A DNA stretch of 32,167 nucleotides from Gluconacetobacter tumulicola. Lineage in GTDB: Bacteria > Pseudomonadota > Alphaproteobacteria > Acetobacterales > Acetobacteraceae. The notes under the pieces were generated by a model. It was not told the origin of the DNA and did no database searches. It saw only the letters and a program-made list of their open reading frames with translations. The stretch covers positions 1-32,167 of the forward strand of contig NZ_JABEQL010000037.1 in assembly GCF_014174215.1 (NCBI RefSeq), given 5' to 3'. Of this stretch, positions 1 through 12,363 are shown one piece after another. Position 1 is the first letter of the stretch; each line of letters starts with the position of its first letter. Position numbers and translations under genes: made by a program.

Positions 1-17
1 CGTTTAAACTCGCTCAT
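1..17 (-). CDS. Possible start of a leftward gene, cut by the window edge
   Basis: An ATG on the minus strand (complement of 15-17) opens a reading frame that begins MSEFK and runs off the window. A good ribosome-binding sequence, AGGAG, lies six bases upstream of it. Only five codons are visible, so the product cannot be named. In many alphaproteobacteria ftsZ precedes lpxC in the same direction. If this start is real, the gene next to lpxC here points the other way, so it is not the expected ftsZ. The call rests on the start codon and its ribosome-binding site alone. Confidence 0.35.
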
Positions 18-429
18 GGGCGGCTCCTGGGTTCAGTGTGATGACCCCCTGAACCTTGGCACATGATGCCGTGGGGGCCGTCCACCCCAACACGGCCATC
101 AAGGCCGCTCCGCTTCGGTGCTCAAAAACACACGCCGGCCGTGCCGCTGCGCGGCACTCTCGCTCGCCAGCCCACATTTCCGAGCAGGGTCTCCCTTTTC
201 CGGGCCCGGCCTTCCGGCGCGCGGTTTCAGGCACGCTTCGGGAAAGTTCCCCTGAAACACACTTTGTGTCTTTATTTTGTCCTTATGTTTCAGACTGTTA
301 AGTCGTAATAGTCGGCAATAAACAGTGACTCGCACTCCCGCTTCCGGGTCATTACAGATCATGCTGTTCGTGCTGTCGGTTCTGTAACGGCCAGGCAAGA
401 AGCAACGGTAACAACCGCGAGGGACTGTA
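18..429. other. 412-base non-coding region upstream of lpxC
   Basis: No convincing gene is seen; the open frames here lack ribosome-binding sites and overlap each other. The left part is GC-rich with hairpins, including a 7-bp stem with a 3-base loop (141-147/151-157) and GGCC-ATCAA-GGCC at about 96-108. The right part (about 258-330) is AT-richer and is the likely place for the lpxC promoter, but I could not pick convincing -35 and -10 boxes. Confidence 0.6.
224..275 (+). terminator. Nested inverted repeat followed by a T-rich tract
   Basis: GTTTCAGG (224-231) pairs with CCTGAAAC (251-258), and inside it GGGAA pairs with TTCCC (240-251). A T-rich stretch follows at about 262-278. This looks like an intrinsic terminator reading rightward, but the loop is large and no rightward gene precedes it in the window. 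It could instead be a regulatory hairpin ahead of lpxC. Confidence 0.3.
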
Positions 430-1410
430 ATGGACGGTATGCTGACGATGTCGGGACAGGATTCCTCATCCATCGGCGACACCGTTTCCGCCCGTCCCCT
501 TCCCACGCGCATCGCCCGCCAGCAGACGCTGCGCCAGAGCATTTCCTGCGTCGGGGTCGGCCTGCATACGGGCCTGCGGATCAGGCTGGCGCTCCATCCG
601 GCCGCCGAAAATACCGGGATCGTCTTCCGCCGGACCGATCTCGACGGCCGCACCATTCCCGGCCGTTTCGATCATGTCGTCGATACCAGGCTGTCCACCG
701 TCATCGGCGATCCCACGAACCCCGCCCTGCGGGTCGCGACGATCGAGCATCTGATGGCCGCGCTCTCGGCCGCCGGAATCGACAATGTGCTGATCGACGT
801 CGACGGGCCGGAACTGCCGGTGCTGGATGGTTCGGCGTCCGATTTCGTCTTCCTGCTGGATTGCGCCGGCGTGGCCGAACAGGCCGCCCCCAGGGCTGGG
901 ATCGACATCCTGCGCCCCGTCCGCGTGACCGACGGCGACGCCTTTGCCGAACTGCGTCCGGCGCGCGAGCCCGGCCTGACTCTGACGATGTCCATCGCCT
1001 TCCCCGCCGCCGCGATCGGCGAACAGAGCTTCACCGCCCGGCTGGACCGCCGCAGCTTCCGCGACCAGCTCGCCAATTGCCGTACGTTCACCCTGCGGCA
1101 GGAAATCGAGGCCCTCCACGCCGCCGGCCTGGCGCGCGGCGGGTCGCTGGACAATGCCATCGTGGTCGACGGCGCCACCATCCTCAACCCGTCCGGCCTG
1201 CGCCGCCCCGACGAGTTCGTGCGCCACAAGATGATCGACGCGGTGGGTGACCTGTCGCTGGCCGGCGCCGCGATCAACGGCGCGTTCACCGGCCACAAAT
1301 CGGGCCACGCGCTGAACAACCGGCTGCTGCGCACCCTGTTCGCCGACGCCGAGGCCTGGCGGCCGCGCGCGCGCGCGCCGCGCCCCCAGCCCCTGCGCGC
1401 GGCGGCCTGA
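430..1410 (+). CDS. lpxC: UDP-3-O-acyl-N-acetylglucosamine deacetylase
   Basis: LpxC is the zinc amidase that carries out the committed deacetylation step of lipid A synthesis in the cytoplasm. The 326-residue protein has the family landmarks: the ISCVGVGLHTG start near 38-48, the EHLMAAL segment with zinc ligand His107, the HKMIDAVGDL segment with His266 and Asp270, and the catalytic His293 in GHKSGH. The start was chosen because GAGGG lies six bases upstream of this ATG. It gives about 30 residues before the usual N-terminus, so a later ATG (codons 4 or 7) is possible. The C-terminus is an Arg/Pro/Ala-rich tail beyond residue 310. The gene stands alone, convergent with the tetR gene that follows. 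Confidence 0.97.
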   Translation: MDGMLTMSGQDSSSIGDTVSARPLPTRIARQQTLRQSISCVGVGLHTGLRIRLALHPAAENTGIVFRRTDLDGRTIPGRFDHVVDTRLSTVIGDPTNPALRVATIEHLMAALSAAGIDNVLIDVDGPELPVLDGSASDFVFLLDCAGVAEQAAPRAGIDILRPVRVTDGDAFAELRPAREPGLTLTMSIAFPAAAIGEQSFTARLDRRSFRDQLANCRTFTLRQEIEALHAAGLARGGSLDNAIVVDGATILNPSGLRRPDEFVRHKMIDAVGDLSLAGAAINGAFTGHKSGHALNNRLLRTLFADAEAWRPRARAPRPQPLRAAA

Positions 1411-1468
1411 TCGATCCCCTTCTGTCCGGGCGATCCGTCCGGGCCGGGTTCCCTCCCTACACGCTGCC

Positions 1469-2044
1469 CTATGACGGCGGCACGTTCGTCCGGGCGACGG
1501 CCGCCACGCGCAACGCCGCCTCGCGCGCCAGCCCGGCGGGCAGCGGCGCGTCGGCAAAGATCAGGCGCATCAGCACCGGCGCGACGACGGCGTCGATCAC
1601 CCTGTCGGCGGACAGGCCGACCGGCGGGCCGGCGGCGGTCAGGATGGTCTCGACGACAGGACGCACCGCCTCCAGCAGGGCGCACGCCGCCGTCGTCCCG
1701 TCCCAGCCGCGTAGGACGTCGCGGACCATGTTCCGCCCAGGCGTCGAATCCATTTCGTCCTGGTACATCTCCGCCCAGGCAGCCAGGTCGGTGGCGAAAT
1801 CGCCCGTCAGCCGGATCGGACAGTCGGTCCGCAAGCTACGCCGGGCGACATCGCTGACCAACGTCGCCAGGTCCCCCCAGCGTCGATAGATCGTCGAGGA
1901 CGTCACCCCCGCGCGCTGCGCGACCTGCGGCACGGTCAACGCGTCGCGCCCGACCTCCGCGATCAGTTCGCCGACCGCCGCATGCACGGCCTGCTGCACG
2001 CGCAAACTCCGCCCGCCCGGCCGTACGGCCTGCCTCACCGACAT
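1469..2044 (-). CDS. TetR-family transcriptional regulator
   Basis: This 191-residue protein has an N-terminal TetR DNA-binding domain. The helix-turn-helix is at about 36-57 (LTVPQVAQRAGV then STIYRRWGD), followed by an all-helical ligand-binding region that gives no hint of the inducer. The start has AGGA eight bases upstream. It is divergent from an MFS transporter with 91 bases between them, the common layout for a repressor that controls a drug or metabolite exporter and its own gene. Repeated elements in that gap (see 2055-2110) are candidate operators. The ligand is unknown. Confidence 0.9.
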   Translation of the reverse strand: MSVRQAVRPGGRSLRVQQAVHAAVGELIAEVGRDALTVPQVAQRAGVTSSTIYRRWGDLATLVSDVARRSLRTDCPIRLTGDFATDLAAWAEMYQDEMDSTPGRNMVRDVLRGWDGTTAACALLEAVRPVVETILTAAGPPVGLSADRVIDAVVAPVLMRLIFADAPLPAGLAREAALRVAAVARTNVPPS

Positions 2045-2054
2045 GAAACCAATC

Positions 2055-2110
2055 CTAACGCAAATATATTGCTTTTATCCCGCCATGCGCCCATACGGCT
2101 AACGCATATT
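2055..2110. promoter_or_regulatory. Candidate TetR operator region between tetR and the MFS gene
   Basis: CTAACGCA followed by an AT stretch occurs twice in the same orientation, at 2055-2062 and 2099-2106. The first copy runs into an imperfect palindrome, GCAA-ATATA-TTGC (2060-2072). The elements lie in the only gap between two divergent genes, where an operator for both is expected. No footprint is known; this is inferred from position and repetition. Confidence 0.45.
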
Positions 2111-2135
2111 CTAGGCATTAACCGGAGAGCCGTCC

Positions 2136-3314
2136 ATGACGACGCGACCCACCCAACGCCTGCTCCGCACCTATGGCGCGGTCCTGTTCGTCTTCCTGGG
2201 CGCATCGGCCGCGCTGACGCCGCTCTATCCCCTGTACCAGGCGCAATGGCATGTGCCGGTGCCGATGCTCCAGGCGGCCTTCGCCATCTATGCCCTGACC
2301 CTCCTGGCTGCCCTGCTCTGCCTGGGTGCGCTGTCCGACCATATCGGCCGCCGCCCCGTGGCGCTGGCGGCGATCGCGATCGAGATGCTGGCGATGCTGC
2401 AATGCGCCACCGCCACGGGAATCGACGATATCCTGCGCGGCCGCGCCCTCCAGGGACTGGCCACCGGCATCGCCACCAGCGCGCTCAGCGCCGGGCTGCA
2501 GGATGCCGACCGCGCGCGGGGCGGCCTGATCGGCGGCATGGTGCCGATGGGATCGATGGCGGGTTTCGCCCTGGCCTCGGCCGTCCTCGCGCGCTTCGCC
2601 CCCCATCCGCTGCGGCTGGTCTTCGTGCTGATCCTGGTGGCGTTGGCGCTTGCCGTCCCCGCCATTCTCTCCCTGCCGGAAACGGTGTCGCCGATGCCCG
2701 GCGCGCTCGCCTCGCTCAGGCCGCGCGTGCATGTGCCCCGGCGCGCCAGGGGGGCGATGCTGACGGTCGCACCGGCCAATATCGCCGTCTGGGCGCTGAG
2801 CGGATTGCTGCTGTCGCTCGGCCCGGCCGTCGCGCGACTGGCCGATGGCGGGGCGGCCGATCCGCTGCTGGGCGGGTGGGTGATCGCATCGGTGATGGGC
2901 GCGGCCCTGGCGGCGATGATGCTGCATCGCCGGGGCGACGCGCTCGCGCTGCTGCGGCGGGGCGCGATCCTGGTCCTGGCCGGCCTGCCGGTCGCGCTGC
3001 TGGGGCTCCACGCCCGGTTCCTGGCGATGTTCCTGCTGGGGGGCGGGATCGCCGGCGCGGGGCTCGGCCTCGTGGTGCAGGGATCGCTCCGCATGCTGGT
3101 CCCGCTCGCCCATGTCCACGAACGCGCCGGCCTGATGGCAAGCTATTTCGTGCTCAGCTACCTCGCCTTCTGCGCCCCGGCCTTCGCCGCCGGATTCGCG
3201 GTGCGCGGCCTGGGGCTGATGACCACCACCGATCTTTACGTGGCGCTGCTGATCGGGCTGACCGGCGCCACGCTGCGCGCGCTGCCCCGTCCCGACCCGG
3301 CCGGGACGGCCTGA
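2136..3314 (+). CDS. Major facilitator superfamily transporter
   Basis: The 392-residue protein is almost wholly hydrophobic and fits the 12-helix MFS plan. The loop 2-3 signature is visible as GALSDHIGRRP (about 64-74), and ALQGLATGIATS near 104-115 is also typical. GGAGAG lies six bases before the ATG. The divergent TetR gene suggests inducible efflux of a small molecule. The substrate cannot be read from the sequence. The pair sits between lpxC and bamD and looks like an insertion into a cell-envelope and DNA-repair gene group. Confidence 0.88.
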   Translation: MTTRPTQRLLRTYGAVLFVFLGASAALTPLYPLYQAQWHVPVPMLQAAFAIYALTLLAALLCLGALSDHIGRRPVALAAIAIEMLAMLQCATATGIDDILRGRALQGLATGIATSALSAGLQDADRARGGLIGGMVPMGSMAGFALASAVLARFAPHPLRLVFVLILVALALAVPAILSLPETVSPMPGALASLRPRVHVPRRARGAMLTVAPANIAVWALSGLLLSLGPAVARLADGGAADPLLGGWVIASVMGAALAAMMLHRRGDALALLRRGAILVLAGLPVALLGLHARFLAMFLLGGGIAGAGLGLVVQGSLRMLVPLAHVHERAGLMASYFVLSYLAFCAPAFAAGFAVRGLGLMTTTDLYVALLIGLTGATLRALPRPDPAGTA

Positions 3315-3434
3315 CCCTCGCTCCGCCATCCCTCCCCCCGCCGCCGCTCGGCGTTCATTCGCCGGGAAAACGACGCCATGGCCTTCACCCCGGCCCGCCG
3401 CATGATATAAGGCAGACGAACTGGAAGAGTCGGC

Positions 3435-4400
3435 ATGTCCCTGCGCAGCATTCGAAACCATTCCGCTGATCGTTCGGCCGGCCGCCACGCCGCCCGATAC
3501 GCCTCGATCGCCGTCATTCTGTCGCTCGCGGCATGCAGCGGCGACAAGAAGACGATCAACGACCTGGAATCGCATGTGCCTCCGGTCGATACGCTCTACA
3601 ATAACGGCATCGACGCCCTGCGCGACCAGCGCTACGCCCTGTCGGCGGCGGAATTCGACGTCCTGCAACAGAATTACCCCTATTCCGCCTATGTCGCGAA
3701 CGCGCAGTTGATGGGGGGCTACGCCTACTACCTGCAGGACAAGTATCCCGAGGCCGTGCAGCAGCTCGACCGCTTCCTGGAACTGCACCCGACCAGCCCC
3801 GACGCCGCCTATGCGTTCTATCTGCGCGCACTCTGCTATTACGAGCAGGTCGCCGAGGTGCAGCGCGACCAGCAGGGCACGATCGAGGCGATGAACGCGC
3901 TGGAAGAGGTCATCACCCGCTTCCCGCAATCGCCCTACGCGCGCGACGCCCAGCTCAAGGTCGATCTCTGCCGCGACCATCTGGCCGGCAAGGAAATGCT
4001 GGTCGGCCGCTTCTACCAGCAGCAGCGCGCCTATCATTCCGCAGTCAACCGCTACCAGCGTGTGGTGCAGGATTTCCAGACGACCAACCACGTGCCGGAA
4101 GCGCTGGAGCGGCTGGTCGAGGTCTATCTGGACCTGGGCCTGACCGACCAGGCCCGCCGCACCGCATCCGTGCTGTCCTACAATTATCCCGGCAGCAAAT
4201 GGTACCGCTACGCCTACGACACGCTGCGCAGCAAGCACCTGCTGTCCGCCGGCACCCCGGTGCCGGGCCTGGTCGCGGACAACGCCCCCGCCAGATCGGC
4301 TGACACGGCCAAGCCGCTGGCCAAGGCCCCGCCGCCGCCGTCCCAGGCCACGCACGCCCAGCGCGGCTTCTTCTCGCGCGTATGGCATTCCGTCTTCTGA
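3435..4400 (+). CDS. bamD: Outer-membrane protein assembly factor BamD (ComL) lipoprotein
   Basis: BamD is the essential lipoprotein of the BAM complex that inserts beta-barrel proteins into the outer membrane. The 321-residue product has a basic N-terminus, a hydrophobic stretch and a lipobox LAAC with the lipidated Cys34. Tetratricopeptide-like helical repeats follow, with patterns such as YPYSAYVANAQL and FPQSPYARDAQLKV typical of the family. GGAAGAG lies five bases before the ATG. The tail beyond about residue 270 is Pro/Ala-rich and probably disordered. It precedes recN by 40 bases in the same direction, a common alphaproteobacterial order. Confidence 0.95.
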   Translation: MSLRSIRNHSADRSAGRHAARYASIAVILSLAACSGDKKTINDLESHVPPVDTLYNNGIDALRDQRYALSAAEFDVLQQNYPYSAYVANAQLMGGYAYYLQDKYPEAVQQLDRFLELHPTSPDAAYAFYLRALCYYEQVAEVQRDQQGTIEAMNALEEVITRFPQSPYARDAQLKVDLCRDHLAGKEMLVGRFYQQQRAYHSAVNRYQRVVQDFQTTNHVPEALERLVEVYLDLGLTDQARRTASVLSYNYPGSKWYRYAYDTLRSKHLLSAGTPVPGLVADNAPARSADTAKPLAKAPPPPSQATHAQRGFFSRVWHSVF

Positions 4401-8279
<3,879 letters not shown>

Positions 8280-8295
8280 GCCCGCCGCGCCGCCC

Positions 8296-10680
8296 TCAGA
8301 ATGTGTATCTGACCTGACCGCTGAACCAGCGCGGCATCGAGAATGACGGCGTCGCCGATCCATCGGCCCCGGTAATGTCCACGTTATCGGTGTAGTAAAA
8401 CGCATTCGCCAGATTCTTGACGAAGAACGTCACGGTCCAGCGGCGATTCACGCTGTTCCAACCAACGCTCGCATTGGCCAGCACATAGGACGGCATATGC
8501 AAGGCAGGCGAATTGACCGTGCTGGCATAACGGGAATCCACATAGCTCATATCGCCCTGCACGAAGACATGCCCAAAGCTGACAGGCACCTCATATCGCA
8601 GATTGCTGTTCACCATCCAATGCGGCGCGAAGGCCATATTCTGATCGCGGACCGATCCGTCCGGCATGGAAACGTTACGCACATAACCATGCATCATGCT
8701 CGTTCCAAGCGAAAAACTCAGATTCTCGATGGGATGGGCGGTCAGTGCCAATTCACCGCCATAGGAATAGGCCGATGCATTGAACAGTGCCTCGGACAGG
8801 ACATCCAGCCTGTACGCCTGGTAATTGTGATAATCATAATAGAATGCCCCGACATCGAGATCGAGCTTATGATGGAAAAAGCTCGTTTTGACTCCTGTCT
8901 CGAAATCCCAAAGATCCTCGGGCTTGACGACAATATCCTTGAATTGTGCGTTCGGCGCGATTGCTGTCTGTGCCTCCAGCAGCACGCCACGCGTCCCCCT
9001 GGTGATCGTGCCGTAAGCCATGACCGTGCTGGTCGGCTTCCATGTCAGCCCGACCTTTCCGCTCCAATCCTCATTGGCAAAACTGCCACCCAGTTGGTAA
9101 CCGCTCGGCGCGGAATGCGGTCCCGCGGCGCACAATGCGGCTGGCATGCTGCAATAGGCAAAACTGTGGATCGACTTGCTGTCCACGGTGAATCGCGCGC
9201 CCAGGGTCGCGGTCAGCGTATCCGTGATCCGATAATCGGTCTGTGCGAACACCGCGCCCGTATTGACCTTCTGCTGATAGAACGTGTCCGTCGACCACGA
9301 CGCAGGGTACCCACCGAACATTCCCTGCCGGTAATCGCCGTCGATATGCAGATAATACAGCCCCGCCAGCCAGGACCATCGTCCCTCATGTCCCGCGATA
9401 TTGATTTCCTGCGAAGCCTGCCAGGAATTCGCACTCGTGTTGTAATTCAGGATCGAGAGTTCCGTACCGTCCGTATCTTCCTGATAACGCTTTTTCATGG
9501 AAAAGACATCGGAAATGGCCGTCAGGACAAAATGGTCGCCACGCCATGTGGCGGTATTGGTCGCCCCATAAAGTTGCCTCTGGAAAAACCCGGGCGTGCT
9601 GGAAGAAACCGTATAAGGATATCCTTTCGGCGCTTTCCCGCCATAGCAGGTCAACGATCCCAAAGGCGGCGTACCGAATCCGGCACCGGCGCAGAAATCC
9701 TGAAATTGCTGTTCGTTGGCGGGTGTACTCAGGCCCGCGTTTGACGAATCGGTATAGGTCGGAATAACCGCGTAAATTCCCGACGTGACGTTGGGGACAT
9801 AGCCGCCGTGAAAATTTATCAGATCTTCAAAATAACCGCTCGGGCGCCACAGAAACTGAAGTCGCGCGTTATATGTGCGGTCATTCCCGAAATCTCCCCC
9901 GAGCGTATTATGAATATATCCGTTCTGCCTGCTCGTCTGAAAGGAAAGACGTCCCATCAGGGTTGAACTAATCGGACCGCCGACAGCGCCTTCCTCCTGA
10001 AAACTGCTGTAACTTCCATAGGATGCCTGCCCATATCCCGTCAGCTTGTCCGTCGGCTGTGCCGATATCAGACGAATCGACCCGCCGGTCGTATTGCGCC
10101 CACCGGTGGTGCCCTGGGGACCGCGCTCGATTTCGACACGATCCAGGTCGAACATCGCCGCACCGATCGCGCCAGGAAAACTGATATAGGCACCATCCGA
10201 ATAGACTGTATTGGGCGATTCCTGATGGTCTGAAAAATCCAGATTCGCAACGCCACGAATCGTAATGACGGTCGAAGTCGACGCCTGCCCCATCTGCGAA
10301 ATCATCACGCCGGGCGCGATACGCCCCAGTTCCGCGGTATTGGTAACGTTTCGTTCCCGCAGTTCCTGCTGCGAGACATAGGTGGTGGAAGCGGCGACAT
10401 TTCTGCCGTCATGATGGATCCTCCGCGCCTCGACGCTCAGACTCTCCGGGCTTCCGTGGGCCTGAGCCACCGGCTGCCGCTTGGCGCTACCGACTACCCG
10501 CTTCGCGGGCACGGCCGGCCCCGCGTTGTTCGAAACGATGCGCCGTGGCGGTGATTTATGCTTTCCAACCTGCGTATGCGCCGCATCGGCCCGCGCGGAA
10601 TGGCCATCGAGCCCCCACATGAACAGAAGAGACGTCGTGGAAAGACAGAACAACCGTTTTGCAGATCCAGTGTAAGCCAT
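8296..10680 (-). CDS. TonB-dependent outer-membrane receptor
   Basis: The 794-residue protein is a TonB-dependent importer: a signal peptide ending near SARA, a TonB-box-like ESLSVEA, a plug domain with VITIRGVANLDF and VEIERGPQGTTGGRNTTGG, and a long beta-barrel ending in the outer-membrane signature RYTF. The ATG at 10680 was chosen because GGAGGAG lies five bases upstream and it gives a proper signal peptide; an ATG 11 codons earlier lacks both. The plug resembles the sphingomonad-type receptors, one of which (DdvT) imports a lignin-derived biphenyl acid. Its promoter carries the same 17-bp operator-like sequence as the Rieske oxygenase genes nearby, so I infer it takes up the oxygenase substrate. 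A siderophore role cannot be excluded. It ends only 16 bases from ligA, convergent. Confidence 0.93.
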   Translation of the reverse strand: MAYTGSAKRLFCLSTTSLLFMWGLDGHSARADAAHTQVGKHKSPPRRIVSNNAGPAVPAKRVVGSAKRQPVAQAHGSPESLSVEARRIHHDGRNVAASTTYVSQQELRERNVTNTAELGRIAPGVMISQMGQASTSTVITIRGVANLDFSDHQESPNTVYSDGAYISFPGAIGAAMFDLDRVEIERGPQGTTGGRNTTGGSIRLISAQPTDKLTGYGQASYGSYSSFQEEGAVGGPISSTLMGRLSFQTSRQNGYIHNTLGGDFGNDRTYNARLQFLWRPSGYFEDLINFHGGYVPNVTSGIYAVIPTYTDSSNAGLSTPANEQQFQDFCAGAGFGTPPLGSLTCYGGKAPKGYPYTVSSSTPGFFQRQLYGATNTATWRGDHFVLTAISDVFSMKKRYQEDTDGTELSILNYNTSANSWQASQEINIAGHEGRWSWLAGLYYLHIDGDYRQGMFGGYPASWSTDTFYQQKVNTGAVFAQTDYRITDTLTATLGARFTVDSKSIHSFAYCSMPAALCAAGPHSAPSGYQLGGSFANEDWSGKVGLTWKPTSTVMAYGTITRGTRGVLLEAQTAIAPNAQFKDIVVKPEDLWDFETGVKTSFFHHKLDLDVGAFYYDYHNYQAYRLDVLSEALFNASAYSYGGELALTAHPIENLSFSLGTSMMHGYVRNVSMPDGSVRDQNMAFAPHWMVNSNLRYEVPVSFGHVFVQGDMSYVDSRYASTVNSPALHMPSYVLANASVGWNSVNRRWTVTFFVKNLANAFYYTDNVDITGADGSATPSFSMPRWFSGQVRYTF

Positions 10681-10742
10681 ATCTCTCCTCCGGCACATCG
10701 GAGTGTGCGGCACAAGATGGGGGTTTCCAGCGTTCGCATATT

Positions 10743-10803
10743 TGTTCGATTAAAGAACTTATTACTGCAAAAATATCATTGTTTTTATATCGCAATGAGT
10801 CAA
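10743..10803 (-). promoter_or_regulatory. Promoter of the TonB receptor with a 17-bp operator-like site
   Basis: Reading leftward, TTGACT (complement of 10798-10803) and AATGAT (complement of 10775-10780) are 17 bases apart and form a plausible sigma-70 promoter. Just downstream of the expected start point lies TGTTCGATTAAAGAACT (10743-10759), which has GTTC/GAAC arms. The same sequence with one change occurs at 13733-13749. A bound regulator here would block transcription. The IclR protein encoded at 15441-16247 is the likely binder by proximity. Confidence 0.55.
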
Positions 10804-10922
10804 GAAGCGAGCGAGGAAATGCTATCTATATATTTTATTTTCATGACTCGTTTTAAACACGCACCCTCTCGGCATCTCCTGGCCCGCATCCAGAAGACCG
10901 AACAAAATTCTCTTATGCAATA

Positions 10923-12359
10923 TTAGAACATATCGAAATATTCCCTATGCTCCCATTCCGATACCTCCAGATTATATCGTTCTATCTCGGCTTTTTTTAT
11001 CCTGATCAGGTAGTCGAGAAATGCCTTCCCGAACCCGTCTTCAAAGACCGTACTACCCTCAAGGGCATTGACCGCTTCTTCCAGGGTACGGGGCAGAAAC
11101 GGCGCCGGCGTCGAATACGGCGTGTCCGCGGACGGTCCGGGATTATCCTTGCCTCTGATGCCGTCCAGTCCGCATATCACCTGGGATGCAAGGTAGAGAT
11201 AAGGATTGGCCGCGGGCTCGCCGACACGGTTTTCGATGCGCGTCGCCTTGTCACCCGCCCCCCCGAGAACCCGCAGCATCACACCGCGGTTGTCGCATCC
11301 CCAGATAGCTCTGTCCGGAGCCAGAGAAAACGGTCTGTACCGCTTGTATCCATTGATCGTGGGTGTCGAAAATACTGCTGCCGGAGCGGCATTTTTCAGC
11401 AATCCGGCCAACCATCCCATTCCCAGGCAAGAAAGCGGCTGCTCATCCGTATCCGGCACGAAGAGATTATGCTGTGTCTTCAGGTCGCATAGCGACTGAT
11501 GAAGATGCCAGCCGCTCGACATGACTGACAGCAAGCGGGGACGGCACATGAATGTAACGTGATACCCATGCCGACGGGCAATCTGCTTGGCGGCGCTCCG
11601 AAAAAGCACCATATCGTCGGCGGGCTTCAAACCACATGCGGCATTGAACACGAATTCGACCTGACTCGGACCGAACTCGATCTCCATCGTCTTCAACCCG
11701 AGCCCGAGATCCTCGATATTGGAACGAAGAAGATCAAAGAATGGATCGAGCTGATCATAATACAGCTCGGTCAAATAGTTGTATCCCTTATGCAAAAGAT
11801 CGACTTCCGGGGGCACTCCCGGCTGCCCGGCATCCGAAAGAGACATCCTGGGCTCTTTTACTTTCATGACATGAAACTCGACTTCGAGTCCCGTCATGAA
11901 ACTGTATCCCTCATCGGCGAGACGTCCAAGCACGTCGCGTAAAAGATGGCGGGTAGAAAATGGAACCTTGCGACCGTCCCTGAAATAGAGATCGCACAGC
12001 ATCCATCCCGTCGACGGCGCCCACGGCAGAACGCGGAATGTCGCCGGATCAGGCACCATGATCATATCGGCCGACCCACGCATATCCTGCATCTCAGCGT
12101 CCATGACGCCTTCGAAAATCGGGATGACCGTCCGGTGCGACGTGTCCTTCATCAGCAGGGAAGATGCGACCGAAATCCCGCTCTCGATCGCCCCGCGCAC
12201 CTCGGCGGAAACCAATGTTTTTCCCCGCAGGATGCCGTGCTGGTCCGGAAAGGAGAAACGAACCGTCTTCAGATGCTCTGTTTCTATTTTCCGTAGAACT
12301 TCCGCTGCCTGACGCCTCTGCTCGCTGTCGAACAGAGCGTGACGTTCGATGAATGCCAC
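10923..12359 (-). CDS. Glutamine-synthetase-family ligase (gamma-glutamylamide synthetase-like)
   Basis: The 478-residue protein has the glutamine synthetase catalytic fold: the metal ligands in GLEVEFH (Glu159, Glu161) and in MEIEFGPSQVEF (Glu228, Glu235), the histidine segment SGWHLHQSL (His285), PTINGYKRYRP, and TRIENRVGEPAANPYLYLAS. I chose a GTG start because GGGAGGGG lies seven bases upstream and the frame opens four bases after the oxygenase stop. Such relatives ligate glutamate to amines instead of ammonia, as in aniline (TdnQ-type) and isopropylamine (IpuC) degradation. Coupling to a Rieske oxygenase suggests that the substrate or product is an amine carried as a gamma-glutamyl conjugate. 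No gamma-glutamyl hydrolase or amidotransferase gene is seen nearby. True glutamine synthetase is less likely given the context. Confidence 0.85.
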   Translation of the reverse strand: MAFIERHALFDSEQRRQAAEVLRKIETEHLKTVRFSFPDQHGILRGKTLVSAEVRGAIESGISVASSLLMKDTSHRTVIPIFEGVMDAEMQDMRGSADMIMVPDPATFRVLPWAPSTGWMLCDLYFRDGRKVPFSTRHLLRDVLGRLADEGYSFMTGLEVEFHVMKVKEPRMSLSDAGQPGVPPEVDLLHKGYNYLTELYYDQLDPFFDLLRSNIEDLGLGLKTMEIEFGPSQVEFVFNAACGLKPADDMVLFRSAAKQIARRHGYHVTFMCRPRLLSVMSSGWHLHQSLCDLKTQHNLFVPDTDEQPLSCLGMGWLAGLLKNAAPAAVFSTPTINGYKRYRPFSLAPDRAIWGCDNRGVMLRVLGGAGDKATRIENRVGEPAANPYLYLASQVICGLDGIRGKDNPGPSADTPYSTPAPFLPRTLEEAVNALEGSTVFEDGFGKAFLDYLIRIKKAEIERYNLEVSEWEHREYFDMF

Positions 12360-12363
12360 GATG

